23,354 bases of DNA from Rodentolepis nana (GCA_900617975.1 UZAE01012681.1:1-23354); one strand, 5' to 3'. Positions 1 to 9,750 are shown, counted from the first letter of the stretch. The notes: generated by a model from the letters alone, not told the origin. Made by a program: numbers and translations.

Positions 1-74
1 AATGCAGAAACACAGAGATACTGGGAAAACAGAAGTCAGCTAATGAACGGCTATATATGTATCTTCTTACCCAT

Positions 75-150
75 GGGAAAGCTGAAATCAACTAAGGGGT
101 TAATGATAAATATCATAAAGCCTGAAATTTGAAATAATAATAATATTTTT
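75..150 (+). repeat. R1 repeat, 3' tail fragment
   Basis: This short piece matches the tail end of the R1 repeat (best copies 7076-7397 and 21655-21936): a block reading roughly TCAACTAAGGGGTTAATGAT, then ATAAAG, then an A/T-rich AATAATAAT tail. It lies at the left edge of segment D1. The version ATAAATATCATAAAG is shared with the second D1 copy near 9050 but not with other R1 copies, so this fragment was probably duplicated together with D1. Confidence 0.55.
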
Positions 151-770
151 CGTTTTATTATTATGCTTTGAAATTGTTTATGTTGTTACCAAACCAGACC
201 CAATAACGAAGGGAATTCTGAAGCATATACAAAATGCAATTCAGCTACTTATTCATTTAAGTATAAATGAATATCAAATAATTAAAAATATACCCAATCC
301 TCTCTTTTTTGATTTAAATGGCTAAATTTTGTAGCGATACTTGGTATTGGAAAATCGATTAAACTATTAAAATTAACTTACTATTTTGACGAATATTGAC
401 TAGCTCAAATAGTACATTATACATCAAGTCATGATTTTAGGAGCATGATTGTTGGTGGCGTCGGGATTTTGTCAATAAGGATTCAGTCTCAGGAGTGCAG
501 CCTTGAAATTAATCGTCTGCCGAATAGTCACCCAATAAAGTGTTGCCACTCAAAGGCATTATGAGGGTTTAAGAGGGTTTCGCTTGAAGCTGTTTTTATG
601 TGATTTTCATTTCAATGACCACATGAGATGGGTTTCAATGGTGTTAGAGAATAATCAATTGTTCCATTTGACTCGAGTAAATGAAAGCAAGCTTGAGACG
701 AATCCTTTGCGCTTAGTGTGTGAAAGTGTTTAAAATAAGTCGGATCATTTAATTAAATTAAGATGACCTC
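88..770 (+). repeat. Dispersed segment D1, copy A (direct repeat of 9045-9750)
   Basis: About 690 bp aligns by eye in direct orientation with 9045-9750. Shared landmarks in the same order are CATTTAAGTATAAATGAATA, AATGGCTAAATTTT, GACTAGCTCAA, TGCAGCCTTGAAATTAATCG, ACCCAATAAAGTGTTG, TTTCAATGACCACATGAGAT and a final TTAATTAAATTAAGATG. Many substitutions and small indels separate the copies, so the duplication is old. I see no open reading frame in common. An R1 tail lies on its left and an antisense R1 copy starts 35 bp to its right, both tails pointing inward. It may be a non-coding mobile element or a segmental duplication. Confidence 0.8.
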
Positions 771-804
771 GGCCAATCTACCTGCTCGTCATTACTTAGG
801 AACA

Positions 805-1122
805 TTTATTTATTCATATGAAATAGCAATCGTTTTGTAGGTTATCATTAACCATTTAGTTGACTTCAGGCTTCACAGAGGGGAGAGACCATCAAAGTGA
901 GAAAAATTCGAAATGGGAGCAGAGAAGATATTCAAAGATGTAAAAGAGACAGACAAAAGGTAGAAAAAGTTGAGGTGAGTTATGTGGAAGTAGTCGAATA
1001 TGACATACAGTGGGGTGATGGTAATTTGAAGTCAAAAGTCATCTACTGGTTTATAGATTTTTTTGCCGTATGAGTGTACGTTGCTCAAGGTGCCCCACGT
1101 AAAGTTAAATCTATCGCTCACC
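805..1122 (-). repeat. R1 interspersed repeat (SINE-like), near full length
   Basis: This is one of at least five substantial R1 copies. On the plus strand it begins with TTTATTTATT, then ATTTAGTTGACTTCAGGCTT and CACAGAGG, a purine-rich stretch, GAGGTGAG, TGGGGTGATGGTAATTTGA, and ends near AAATCTATCGCTCACC. Read on the minus strand the element would start at the CTATCGC end and finish in a (TAAA)n-like tail, as SINEs and 3' ends of non-LTR elements do; this is why the minus strand is called sense. No target-site duplication is obvious. Confidence 0.75.
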
Positions 1123-2049
1123 TTATGGAAAAAGACCTAATGTAGAGAATATTTGTCAACGTTCACTTTATTTCTAAAGTTCTCAACGTTCGAAGAATAT
1201 TAACCTTGTATGATGAATAAACACGATTATATCATTACACTTAGTTGAGTAAAGGATGCGTTAGAAAGTAGCACCACTGGGTTATGAGGAGTGAGACTGA
1301 TAAAGTGCGATTGATACACTTACCCTAACACGATGATTGCCAGTTTCTATTGATAATTTTAAAAAATGTAGCAGCAGAATTGAATTGAAATTGATCCAAG
1401 ACAATGCTGCCATCCAACCGTTGCAATATTATGTCTGCCTTAAGTGTCAACTTTAGATGTGTGATCCCCTTATTAAGGGCATTCATCTTGTGGTGTCAAA
1501 ATGTCCAAATTAAGAGAAAGAAGCTTTTATTCAAGGTATACCTATAATCGGATTGCATATTGTAACTGAATTTTCGAGTAAAATTTTAGCTCACATTAAG
1601 GCCTTCAGTGAAATTACAGTTTTTGAATTGCACTGTAGTTTATACATTGAAAAACACAGTTGCCTAATTTGGAACTCGGTTTAGAGATTTGATGATAATC
1701 GTGTAAACAGTTGTAGGCATCGCATCCTTTCTTGCCATCAGTTTGCGAAATCATTGAGCAAAGTCCACAATTTTGTCAAAATCATGGAAAAGGTGTAGGT
1801 TCATTAATCTAATGTTGAAATAAATTAAATATTGCATTTATACTTTTAGAATATTTTCCTTCTTATCGACTACGCCCTTGGAGATCCAATTACATTTCAA
1901 CATTTTGATTAAAATCATAAGTATTCTCTGTTAATTATGCTTGAATTTCAATATTGCTTAAAATTACAGAGTATCGAACCTCAAGTCTTGGAAACTTCTG
2001 ATGGCATTCCTAACAATGTAAATTCCGATTCTCTATGTATAATTGAAAA
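1123..2049. other. Unassigned AT-rich sequence
   Basis: I see no gene, RNA or clear repeat here. Reading frames are short and closed. The stretch runs from the R1 copy up to the point at 2050 where similarity between the two retrotransposon copies begins. Confidence 0.5.
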
Positions 2050-2573
2050 GGAATACCAGTACTGAAAAAGGGCAAAGTCCCTAGCAACGTTGACAATAAC
2101 AGGCCTATCTCCCTCACAGGTGTGCTGGCTAAACTTATGGAAAGATTGGTTAACAGAAGGCTGACCTGTTTCATTGAGACCAACAATATTCTTAGGAGTG
2201 AACAAGCAGGTTTTAGGCCACAAAGATCAACGAACCAACAAGAAGCTACTTTCTCTGAACACATCAAAGATGCCCTTGATGCAAGAAATACCCTTACGGG
2301 TGTTTTCGTCGATTTCAAATCCGCATATGAATTAGTATGGAAAGAGAAGCTAATTCTAAAATTGGCTTAGATTGGTATTAAGCATAACATGCTAAACTGG
2401 ATAAAAGCATTCATTGGACAAAGATCGTGTAAAGTCAGATACGGAAAAGTTCTATAAAAAATCCAATATTTTACAAACAGGCCTTCCACAGGGGGCTGTC
2501 GCAAGCTGCACTCTTTTCAATATCTTCAGCAATGACATAGCCGAATTGGTACAAGCTGTCACGGGCACCAAGT

Positions 2574-2993
2574 GCTTACTTTATGCAGATAATCTTGTTC
2601 TATGGTATTTTGCTTACTTTATGCAGATGATCTGGTACTATGGTATTCCGGGCTTACTTTATGCAGATGATCTTGTTCTATGGTATTCCGCCTACTTTAC
2701 GCAGATGATCTGGTACTATGGTATTCCGCCCCCAAGGAAAAAAGCTAAGGAGAGGACAGAAAGTGTCCTAAATTGTGCACTTACATGAAAGCTATGGTAT
2801 TTGCTTACTTTATGCAGATGATCTGGTACTATGGTATTCCGGGCTTACTTTATGCAGATGATCTTGTTCTATGGTATTCCGCCTACTTTACGCAGATGAT
2901 CTGGTACTATGGTATTCCGCCCCCAAGGAAAAAAGCTAAGGAGAGGACAGAAAGTGTCCTAAATTGTGCACTTACATGAAAGCTATGGTATTC
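2574..2993 (+). repeat. Nested tandem repeat of the YADD-coding segment
   Basis: A ~38-40 bp unit beginning GCTTACTTTATGCAGAT starts at 2574, 2612, 2652, 2690, 2803, 2843 and 2881, seven times in all. On top of this a 191 bp block is present twice in direct tandem (2612-2802 and 2803-2993), and the two copies look identical. The unit is the coding segment of the reverse-transcriptase active site. Because unit lengths are not multiples of three, successive units are read alternately as LLYADDLVLWY and as AYFMQMIWYYGIP. The 191 bp step also shifts frame, so each block ends in the same residues PPRKKAKERTESVLNCALT in different frames. Confidence 0.95.
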
Positions 2994-3755
2994 CGCCCCT
3001 AAGAAAAACGCTCAGGAGAGGTCGGAAAGTGCCCTAAATTGTGCAATAAAACTACTTGCAAACTAGTGTGACAACAATGGAATAGTTATCAACACCGCAA
3101 AAACTGCATTCCAAACCATTTCTTTGGCCTGTCACAGCATAAACCCACTTCTAAGGTACAAGGATACTGCGCTAAAAAACTAATGAGTTTATATATCTCG
3201 AAATGACGTTTGACACAAAGCTAATGTGAAAAAGTCACATTGCTAAAATAGCAGAACGAATATCCAATCGACTGAATGTATTGAAGCGTCTTGCTGGTAG
3301 AGTATGGGGCTGTGCACGCTCAACCCTCAACAGCACTTACAAGATGTAAATTCAGCCAATAATGTTGTATTGCTGTGAGCCACTCATTACAGTCACAGAG
3401 GTGACTCTCAAACCACTCGAGAAGGCACACAATCAAGCATTACGACTAATTACTGGAGGATAAAATCAACACCCATTGATGCAATGCTCCTAGTTACAGG
3501 AAGCACCACAATATGTTCCCTTATCAAAGAAAAGGCGTTGATCCTGTATGAGAAGCTACTGCGCATTTCCATGGACAATTTCTTCAGCACCTATGAGAAT
3601 AGACCAAGACATCTGAAAACTCAATATGGTCTAATACAGAAAGCTATAGAACTGAAGAGAGAATTAAAAATCGATGCCAAACCAAAAAGCCTCCCTCTCT
3701 CCATGAACCCATTAGCAGACATTGATGTAGTATGTTGCACCCAACTGCGTCTTCA

Positions 3756-3835
3756 GGAAATCAAACACTCCTCCAGAGCAAATGCGCTCCCCTTAGGAAA
3801 TCAAACGCCTCTCTAGAGCAAATGCACTCACTGGC
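3756..3835 (+). repeat. 40-bp imperfect tandem duplication in the RT-RNase H linker
   Basis: GGAAATCAAAC occurs at 3756 and again at 3796, each followed by a similar AGAGCAAATGC segment. The 40 bp step is not a multiple of three, so it moves the RNase H part out of frame with the reverse transcriptase. Copy 2 of the element ends just at the equivalent GGAAAT position. Confidence 0.8.
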
Positions 3836-3839
3836 CCTT

Positions 3840-4090
3840 GAGACAATCAATGTCAACTATGCTGCAGATCAATGGCTCCAAGTTTTCACTGGTAGGTCAT
3901 ACATCGAAAACCTAGCAAACATCAGTGCAAGTATCCTTTTTGAACTCTGTTCTTTCTGCGCAGCGGCGGGACACAATAGATCCACTTTTGAAATGGAAAT
4001 AGAGGCAATTAGGATAGCACTATTTCAATTATGTTGCCTGGGTACGAAATTCACCAAAGCGGTGATACTTTCGGTATCACAGACGGCAAC
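3840..4090 (+). pseudogene. RNase H domain remnant, catalytic residues lost
   Basis: A frame open to 4118 reads as the RNase H type-1 domain found at the C-terminus of I-like and related non-LTR elements, which degrades template RNA in RNA-DNA hybrids. The usual TDGS start is FTGRS here, with Gly at codon 3891-3893 in place of the first catalytic Asp. The acidic helix is kept as MEIEAIR, around 3996-4016. The usual SDSQAA segment is SVSQTA, with Val at 4074-4076 in place of a second Asp. Two of the three assignable acidic positions are lost, so the domain should be inactive. Assignment is by motif pattern only. It belongs to retrotransposon copy 1 and is out of frame with its reverse transcriptase. 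Confidence 0.7.
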
Positions 4091-4123
4091 GTTTAGTTTT
4101 TGCAATCACTTCTTGTAGGCATT

Positions 4124-4221
4124 CCACCACCACCACCACTAACATCACAACCTCGTATTTACTTACTTCTTTACTTACTTAATCACTCGCTTGCTCACTT
4201 ACCTGCTTACTTGCTTACTTA
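4124..4221 (+). repeat. Simple repeats (CCA)n and (CTTA)n-like at the 3' end of retrotransposon copy 1
   Basis: CCACCACCACCACCAC at 4124-4139 is followed by a degenerate run of CTTA/CTTG/CTCA tetramers to about 4221. Such simple tails are common at 3' ends of non-LTR elements, and this lies right after the RNase H remnant, but it may also be an unrelated microsatellite. Confidence 0.7.
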
Positions 4222-4399
4222 GACGAGTATGAGGAAAGCCTCAACTGATAGGAAAACAGTGTCATTCCTATGGCTGAACTTCCTCCATCTCTACCTCTTC
4301 GAGTTCAATTCCCTCAAACATTGATTCGATGAACCTCGTGGAGAACACCAGACCCCCCGCAGTCATACTTATAATGGGTAAGGATTGGGATGAAATGTA

Positions 4400-5370
4400 C
4401 AAACAATTTGTAGCTGGTTGTTTTCTCATCTCAAATCTTGCCTTGTAGACCCCTTCGATACTTCTCACATGTTGACGCTTTTCAACAAAATCTGGGAGAC
4501 CAGTCCCGTACCTAACCAATGGAAATTTGCCATAGTAATACCAGTACTCAAAAAGGGCAAAGACCCTAGCAACTTTGACAACTATAGGCCTATCTCCCTC
4601 ACAAGCGTGCTGGCTAAACTCATGGAAAGAATGATTAACAGGAGGCTGACCTGGTTCCTTGAGACCAACAATATACTTAGGAGTGAACAAGCAGGTTTTA
4701 GGCCACAAAGATCAACAAACCAACAAGAAGCCACTTTCTTCCAACACATCAAAGATGCCCTTGATGAAAGAAATACCCTTACGGCTGTTTTCGTCGACTT
4801 CAAATCAGTATATGACTTAGTATGGAAAGAGAAGCTAATTCTAAAATTGGCAAAGATTGGTATTAAGTATAACATGCTAAACTGGATAAAATCAACCAAT
4901 AAACAAAGATCATTAAACACCACTTACAAGATATTCATTCAGCCAATAATATTGTGTTGCTGTTAGCCACTCATTACTGCCAAAGAGGTGACTCTCAAAC
5001 CACTAGAGAAGGCACACAACCATGCATTACGACTAATTACTGGAGAAATAAAATCAACATCCATTGATGCATTTTTCCTAGTTATAGGAAGCACCACAAT
5101 ACGTTCCCTTATCAAAGAAAAGGCCTTGATCATGTATGTGAAGCTACGGACATTCCCATGGATAAGGGCTTTAGAACCTATGAGAATAGACCAAGACATC
5201 TGAAAACGCAATTCGTCTTATAGACCAAGACATCTGAAAACGCAATCTGGTCTAATACAAAAAACTAAAGAACTGAAGAATGAACTACAAATCGATGACA
5301 AACCAAGAAGCCTCTCTCTACCCATTACACTGATGTAGTGTGTTGCACCCAACTGCTTGACCGCTTCAGG
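4400..5370 (+). mobile_element. Non-LTR retrotransposon copy 2, internally deleted
   Basis: This is the same element family as 2050-4118 and lies in the same orientation about 280 bp downstream. A continuous frame from 4418 contains NKIWETSPVPNQWKFAI, PVLKKGKDPSNFDNYRPISL (4543-4602) and motif A VFVDFKSVYDLVW (4789-4827). At about 4910 the sequence jumps from the thumb-side motif NWIK straight to TTYKIFIQPI, which in copy 1 lies about 900 bp further on. The GLPQG motif, YADD and everything between are therefore missing. The C-terminal region follows in broken frames, with a 34 bp tandem duplication at 5187. The copy stops at about 5370, before the RNase H, exactly where repeat D2 begins. It cannot be active. 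The 4265-4400 stretch may be further element sequence, but I do not recognise it. Confidence 0.87.
5187..5254 (+). repeat. 34-bp tandem duplication in retrotransposon copy 2
   Basis: TAGACCAAGACATCTGAAAA starts at 5187 and again at 5221, each followed by CGCAAT and a diverging TCTTA/TCTA end. The 34 bp step shifts the frame. Copy 1 has this segment once. Confidence 0.9.
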
Positions 5371-6185
5371 AAATTTTTTTAAGAGCAGTTTAATTAAATT
5401 GAAGCATAATTGACATGGTTAATAAAGCGAACTTGAACAGCGCTTAAATAAATGAATGATTTAAATGCAATGATTAATTTTTAAATAATTGGAGTAGCAT
5501 TCTTTTCCAATATATGTTTAAATATATATTTATTTATCAATTCATCGATTAATCTATTCCCATAATTTGCTCAGTCTCGTGTATAACTCAATCTTACTTA
5601 ATTGATGATGATGATTCGATTATTAATTGAAATTTAAATGAATGCATAAATAGCTATGAACGCAATTGCTGTAAACAAAATTAGCATCTTTCTTTCTCTT
5701 ACAATTATATCCAAAACAACAATGATTGTCACGCAGTTCACTATATCTATTAAGAATATTTTAAAACTAATTTATGTTTTCTTCGATGAGACAACATCAT
5801 AATTAATTCCCATATTATTAGTTTGTCTCACTTATTGAAGGCGACATTATTGAAAATAAATAACCTGTAAAAATGGAATAATCTCATTAGGTTTAAAAAA
5901 ACAGAAAATGTCAGATTCGTTATGTGTTGTTTTGAGTCAAATTTGAGTGTCGTTTGTTGAGATGATCAAACATTTATTATTTGGTTTCACCAATTTTTCG
6001 CCGTCTTGATCTCACCGCAGGCCCATTGACTTAGTGCATCCGTTGCATTCCACAATATGCATCATTATGACACTTTTTTATTAGATTTCGGAAAACCAAA
6101 TAAACACGACAAGCGAATTTGCTCAAAAATGAAGACAATTCAAACAGCACTTCGTGAACCTTGAAAACTAAATATTGCATTCCGC

Positions 6186-6190
<5 letters not shown>
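5366..6190 (-). repeat. Dispersed segment D2, copy 1 (inverted relative to 13697-14372)
   Basis: The reverse complement aligns by eye with 13697-14372 over its whole length. Shared landmarks include GCTGTT near the start, TGTCGTGTTTATTTGGTTT, GTGAGACAAAC, AAACA.AAATTAGTTTT, AGATATAGTGAA, ACAATCATTGTT.TTTTGGAT, GGGAATAGATTAATC and GAATTGATAAATAAA. No shared reading frame is visible. Its left edge coincides with the truncated end of retrotransposon copy 2. Copy 1 carries an extra ~178 bp (5832-6009). Its right end runs into an (AT)n tract where copy 2 has only GTATGTATG. Confidence 0.85.
5832..6009. mobile_element. Short insertion in D2 copy 1, flanked by TCTCAC duplication
   Basis: D2 copy 2 lacks this block: its reverse complement passes from GTCTCAC directly to CGCACATTGACT. 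In copy 1 the hexamer TCTCAC stands on both sides, at 5826-5831 and 6010-6015, as expected for a target-site duplication. The block starts TTATTGAAGGCGA and ends TCGCCGTCTTGA, giving weakly similar inverted ends around GGCGA/TCGCC. It is too short to code for a transposase. A small non-autonomous (MITE-like) element is the likeliest reading, though a deletion in copy 2 cannot be excluded. Confidence 0.5.

Positions 6191-6223
<33 letters not shown>
6189..6223. repeat. (AT)n microsatellite
   Basis: An uninterrupted AT dinucleotide run lies at the right edge of D2 copy 1. The matching place in D2 copy 2 (about 13692-13700) has only a short GTATGTATG, so the run expanded after the copies separated. 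Confidence 0.95.
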
Positions 6224-6226
<3 letters not shown>

Positions 6227-6661
6227 CATCACCATTTTGAAAAAAATATTTCTGTAACTTTGCCGTAGTTCTAGACATATCGAAATAATCGTAGATCGAT
6301 AATCTTTTTATTTTTTCCATTTCAGATTGCTAGGAGAGTTGAAATCGTGGGTATGGTCACNAACAAATGTGTCCGATCAACATTCTTGTATTTTAGGTTG
6401 CCATATAATTGCATTAGCAGAAAAGATGATTCAGAGTTAATGCTGAGAGCTGCGATCTCATATTGAATGTCTAAATAATATTCCTGGCATTAAATTTACA
6501 CATCATTCCATTATATCGTATAATTTCCCTCCCCCCAAAAATTTGATTCTCTTACATTTTATAAGTTGGGTGCATCACTTTCTTTTGAATTTATTCAATA
6601 GTTTGTCAATGGAAATGACTACTGAACAACCCTACCATCATATTTTGTAATGAATTCTTGC

Positions 6662-6664
<3 letters not shown>
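6224..6664. other. Unassigned sequence between two (AT)n tracts
   Basis: No gene or repeat is recognised. An unresolved base (N) stands at 6361, and there is a run of C around 6531-6537. Confidence 0.4.

Positions 6665-6665
<1 letters not shown>

Positions 6666-6698
<33 letters not shown>
6666..6698. repeat. (AT)n microsatellite
   Basis: A second uninterrupted AT run directly precedes an R1 tail fragment, so it may have grown from the A/T-rich tail of that repeat. Confidence 0.95.
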
Positions 6699-6700
<2 letters not shown>

Positions 6701-6703
<3 letters not shown>

Positions 6704-6760
6704 TTATTTGTATCAAACGACAGGTATTTTGATAATCATTATTAGCCTTTAGTTGACATA
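6701..6760 (-). repeat. R1 repeat, tail fragment
   Basis: TTTTTATTTGTATCAAACG, then GATAATCATTATTAGCC and TTTAGTTGAC, match the first ~60 bp of the plus-strand form of R1 (compare 23139-23205). Similarity ends just after GTTGAC, so only the tail end of the element is present. Confidence 0.65.
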
Positions 6761-7075
6761 AAATTCTCTAAAAATGGTGTTCACTGGTTAGCTAGTACTT
6801 CTAACACATATTACGGCAGACCAACGTTTGCCGCCTACACACTCAGGCAATAATATTTCTTGACCATTGTTAAACATTCGCGAACTGACTGGAAGTTCAT
6901 CGCAGATTTATTAAATGAACAGATTGTGACTTAAATGTGAACATTGAGGGAAAGATTCTTAGAACAAACAAACTCATTCGCAAGATTGGATTTTCAAGTC
7001 TGCAACAAAATGTAAAGATTGTCCAAACCAGCATTCCATCTATTTCAATAGATGGTCAATCTGACATTGGTAACA

Positions 7076-7397
7076 TTTATTTATTCATTTTTCCATATCA
7101 AAAGGGCAGGCGTTTTGATGTTTTCCGTTGGCCCTTAAGTTGAGTTCAGGCTTCACAGAGAGGAAGGAACATCAAAGTGAAAAAAAGTCGAGAGGTGAGG
7201 ATGGGGGCAGAAGTGTTCCAAAGACAAATGTAGAATAAAGGTGAGGTGAGTACTGTGGTAGCGATCAAATATAACATAGAATGGGGTGATGGTAGCTTGA
7301 TGTCTGAAGTCAACTGCCGGTTAATAGACTTGTTTTGCCCTACGCGTATACGTTAACCTGGGTGCTCCGTGTGGAGGTAAGTCTATCGCACACCCCC
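7076..7397 (-). repeat. R1 interspersed repeat, near full length
   Basis: This is one of the best-preserved copies. Plus-strand landmarks are TTTATTTATT, GGGCAGGCG, CTTAAGTTGAGTTCAGGCTT, CACAGAGAGGAAGGAACATC, AAAGGTGAGGTGAGTACTGT, ATGGGGTGATGGTAGCTTGA, CGGTTAATAGACTTGTTTTG and GGAGGTAAGTCTATCGCACA. Sense is taken as minus, so that the TAAA-rich end is the 3' tail. No terminal inverted repeats, tRNA-like head or coding frame are seen. Confidence 0.8.
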
Positions 7398-9044
7398 AAA
7401 TTATTTTATAAACTTTGTTTTCAAATTAATTAATTAATTAATTAAAAGGACAATTGGAAAGATCAATATTATAACACGTGAACAATGACATTGGTTAATT
7501 AATGCAATGATCTACCGGATTTTTTATTTCATGATATTTAAACTTATCTAGATTCAAAATAGCAATGGTTTAAGTTTTAATGAAAGCCATATTAAAAGAA
7601 GCATTTAATGAAGTCTGCCAAATTTAAATAAGTTACTGGAATAAAGAAAAGTGCATTAATCATGACGAATTAGAGCAGAAATCTAGTTGAAAAGTTAATA
7701 AGAAGTTACTTAAAATGAAGTATATTATTTTACATAACTAATGACAAGTAAAGAATCTAATTGAGATAGAACCTGTGTTGAAATCTGTCATTTGACATAA
7801 CGATCTACCCTTGCTTCGTGGTGTCACCTGTTCGTTCTCTAGAAGATTACACAGTATTAGTTTGATTACACAACTCTTTGTACGTGTAATAATTACTTAC
7901 AATTGCATATTTAAAGCAAATGGATTTTGAAAGATCTTTTGTAATTAAATAAAGGTCAGTTTTTTCAATATCTAACCTGGTTCAACAGACATAAATTGAT
8001 ATTTCGGAACAATTCTGGCAACACAATAGATACCTGGCGTTGAAACCGCTAATTTCTCGAATCTTGTAACGTTATTGATTGTTATATTTAAATAACCTAT
8101 GTGAAAAATGGAAATTCGTAGTGATAAGGGCCTACAAGAAAACATTACCATCATGCAAATTGCACGGTTCTCCGATCACTTGGTCTTCTGCATAATATAT
8201 GTCACTTGTTATATTGATTTTTAAATTTTTACGATTCTTATTGACAAAGAATTCTTCCAACTAAAAATCAATGAAATATTTATTGCATTGAATTTCTGCT
8301 TACTTCTGATTCGCTCAAATCAAATATTAGATGTTATGCTGTCCCAAACGAGTTTGACACAATTCTCGAACAATTTGATTGAGGCAAGTCTATGTCATCT
8401 ATTGCAAAAGAAATAGTTAACTGTAATGAGATAAAAACGAATAAAATGGTAATCATTGCCCTCGTAAGTGTATTTCAACATTTTCTCAGTAACTGATCAA
8501 TTTTTAGCTGAGCACTCAGGTTATACTCAAGCATTTATCAAAGCTCACTGAAGCTTTTGATTAGCCTAATAATGCATGACCCAGACAAAATCGGTGATAC
8601 ATTAACAACATCAGCTGAATGGGATTATTTGAAATTTTCAAATTATTTATATCAATATTCGTATGCACCAATAGAAGAAAAACCGACTTAGAAACGGCAA
8701 ACATTGGAGGACATTCTCGTTGATGTATACCAAGAAGATCTAACTTTAGAGATAAATTGCGCATTCGTTCACATTTCGGTAAAGTAGACGCGCAAAAGGC
8801 TTGAGAATTTGCCCCCTTTAGAGAATCTAATAAGAACACAAAAGGCCAAAGGCGAAATCGTGTTAAAACTGTGTATAATTATAAAAAATAAAAATATATA
8901 AAGTACCCTAATAGTAAATAACACCTTATATGAAGTAATCTAAATTGTACTAGTTTTGGTTGGCATTCTATCAGTGTAACTATGTGCTTAAAGCGTCTAA
9001 GGAAAATTGATATTGATAGCTCAAATGACAGATCTTGTAATGTG
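7398..9044. other. Unassigned AT-rich sequence with a short (TAAT)n run
   Basis: A TTAATTAATTAATTAATTAA run sits at about 7425-7444. I recognise nothing else. Possible reading frames on the minus strand at 7972-8154 and 8561-8839 show no family motif and the second lacks an ATG start, so they are not called as genes. Confidence 0.5.
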
Positions 9045-9750
9045 GCCAATGATAAATATCATAAAGTCTGCCATTTAAAATGAAAATTATATTTTTTCGT
9101 TTAATTATTGTGCTTTTAACTTTTAATGTTGCTACAAATGCGGAGTCAACAACAAAGAGTAATCTGAAGCAAATTTAAATTGCTACTTCTATTACTCATT
9201 CATTTAAGTATAAATGAATATAAAATAATTATAAATATAGCAAATTCTTCCATTTTTGATTCAAATGGCTAAATTTTAAACCGTTGCTTGGGTGTTTAAA
9301 AATCGGTTTAATTATTAAAATAAGCTTACATATAGTCCAATTTTGACTAGCTCAAGTTGCACATTATACTTCAAGTGAGGATTTTGGGAGCATAATTTTT
9401 GGTGACATCGGTGTTTTAACATTCTTTATCGTTTTAGTTTCCGGAGTGCAGCCTTGAAATTAATCGGCTGCCGAATAATCACCCAATAAAGTGTTGTCAT
9501 TACGAAGGTTTAGGAAGTTTTCGCCTGAAGCTGTTTGCATGTGATTTATATTTCAATGACCACATGAGATGAGATGAGAGAATTCGAACTTTTCATTTCA
9601 AAGGCATTAACTTGAATAATAATTTATTCTATTTAACACGAGTCATTAAAACCAAGCTTGCAATAAATCCCTCGCGCGCATTTAAGACCTTTGGCTTAAT
9701 CCTTAAGAATGTTCAAAATAAGTAGAGAAAATTAATTAAATTAAGATGCT
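9045..9750 (+). repeat. Dispersed segment D1, copy B (direct repeat of 88-770)
   Basis: This copy aligns in direct orientation with 88-770, starting with the R1-tail-like AATGATAAATATCATAAAG and ending at AATTAATTAAATTAAGATG. A (TTTA)n-like stretch at about 9762 (TTTATTTATTCCACAAAATG) resembles the R1 tail in antisense, so this copy too may be bounded by inward-facing R1 tails. No coding potential is seen. Confidence 0.8.

Larger units (their letters stand above)
2050..4118 (+). mobile_element. Non-LTR retrotransposon copy 1, broken: reverse transcriptase plus RNase H
   Basis: The conceptual product is a non-LTR (jockey/I-like) reverse transcriptase followed by an RNase H domain, which copies element RNA into DNA at the target site. 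It is 5' truncated: similarity to copy 2 starts at 2050, and no endonuclease or ORF1 is seen. Motifs in order are NNRPISL (about 2092-2112), GFRPQRSTNQ (2209-2238), motif A VFVDFKSAYE with its Asp (2302-2331), GLPQGAVASCTLFNIF (2482-2529), the palm motif as YADN with Asn codon 2591-2593, then FIYLGMTFDTKL (about 3186-3222) and a C-terminal region to about 3720. RNase H lies at about 3840-4090. The frame is broken by a stop at about 2368, a frameshift near 2445, tandem repeats at 2574-2993 and 3756-3835, and a stop near 3063. It cannot encode an active protein. The clade is uncertain: RNase H argues for the I/LOA side, overall resemblance for jockey-like elements. Confidence 0.9.

Noticed and set aside
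1981..2318. Minus-strand open frames opposite the retrotransposon start (also 4268-4708 and 4582-4923)
   Set aside because: They are antisense shadows of the reverse-transcriptase coding region; the plus strand explains the openness.
4136..4221. Tandem CTTA-type tetramers as a possible CRISPR-like or satellite array
   Set aside because: It is a degenerate simple repeat without spacers, consistent with a retrotransposon tail or microsatellite.
8561..8839. 92-codon minus-strand frame
   Set aside because: It has no ATG start, no recognisable domain and no splice context.
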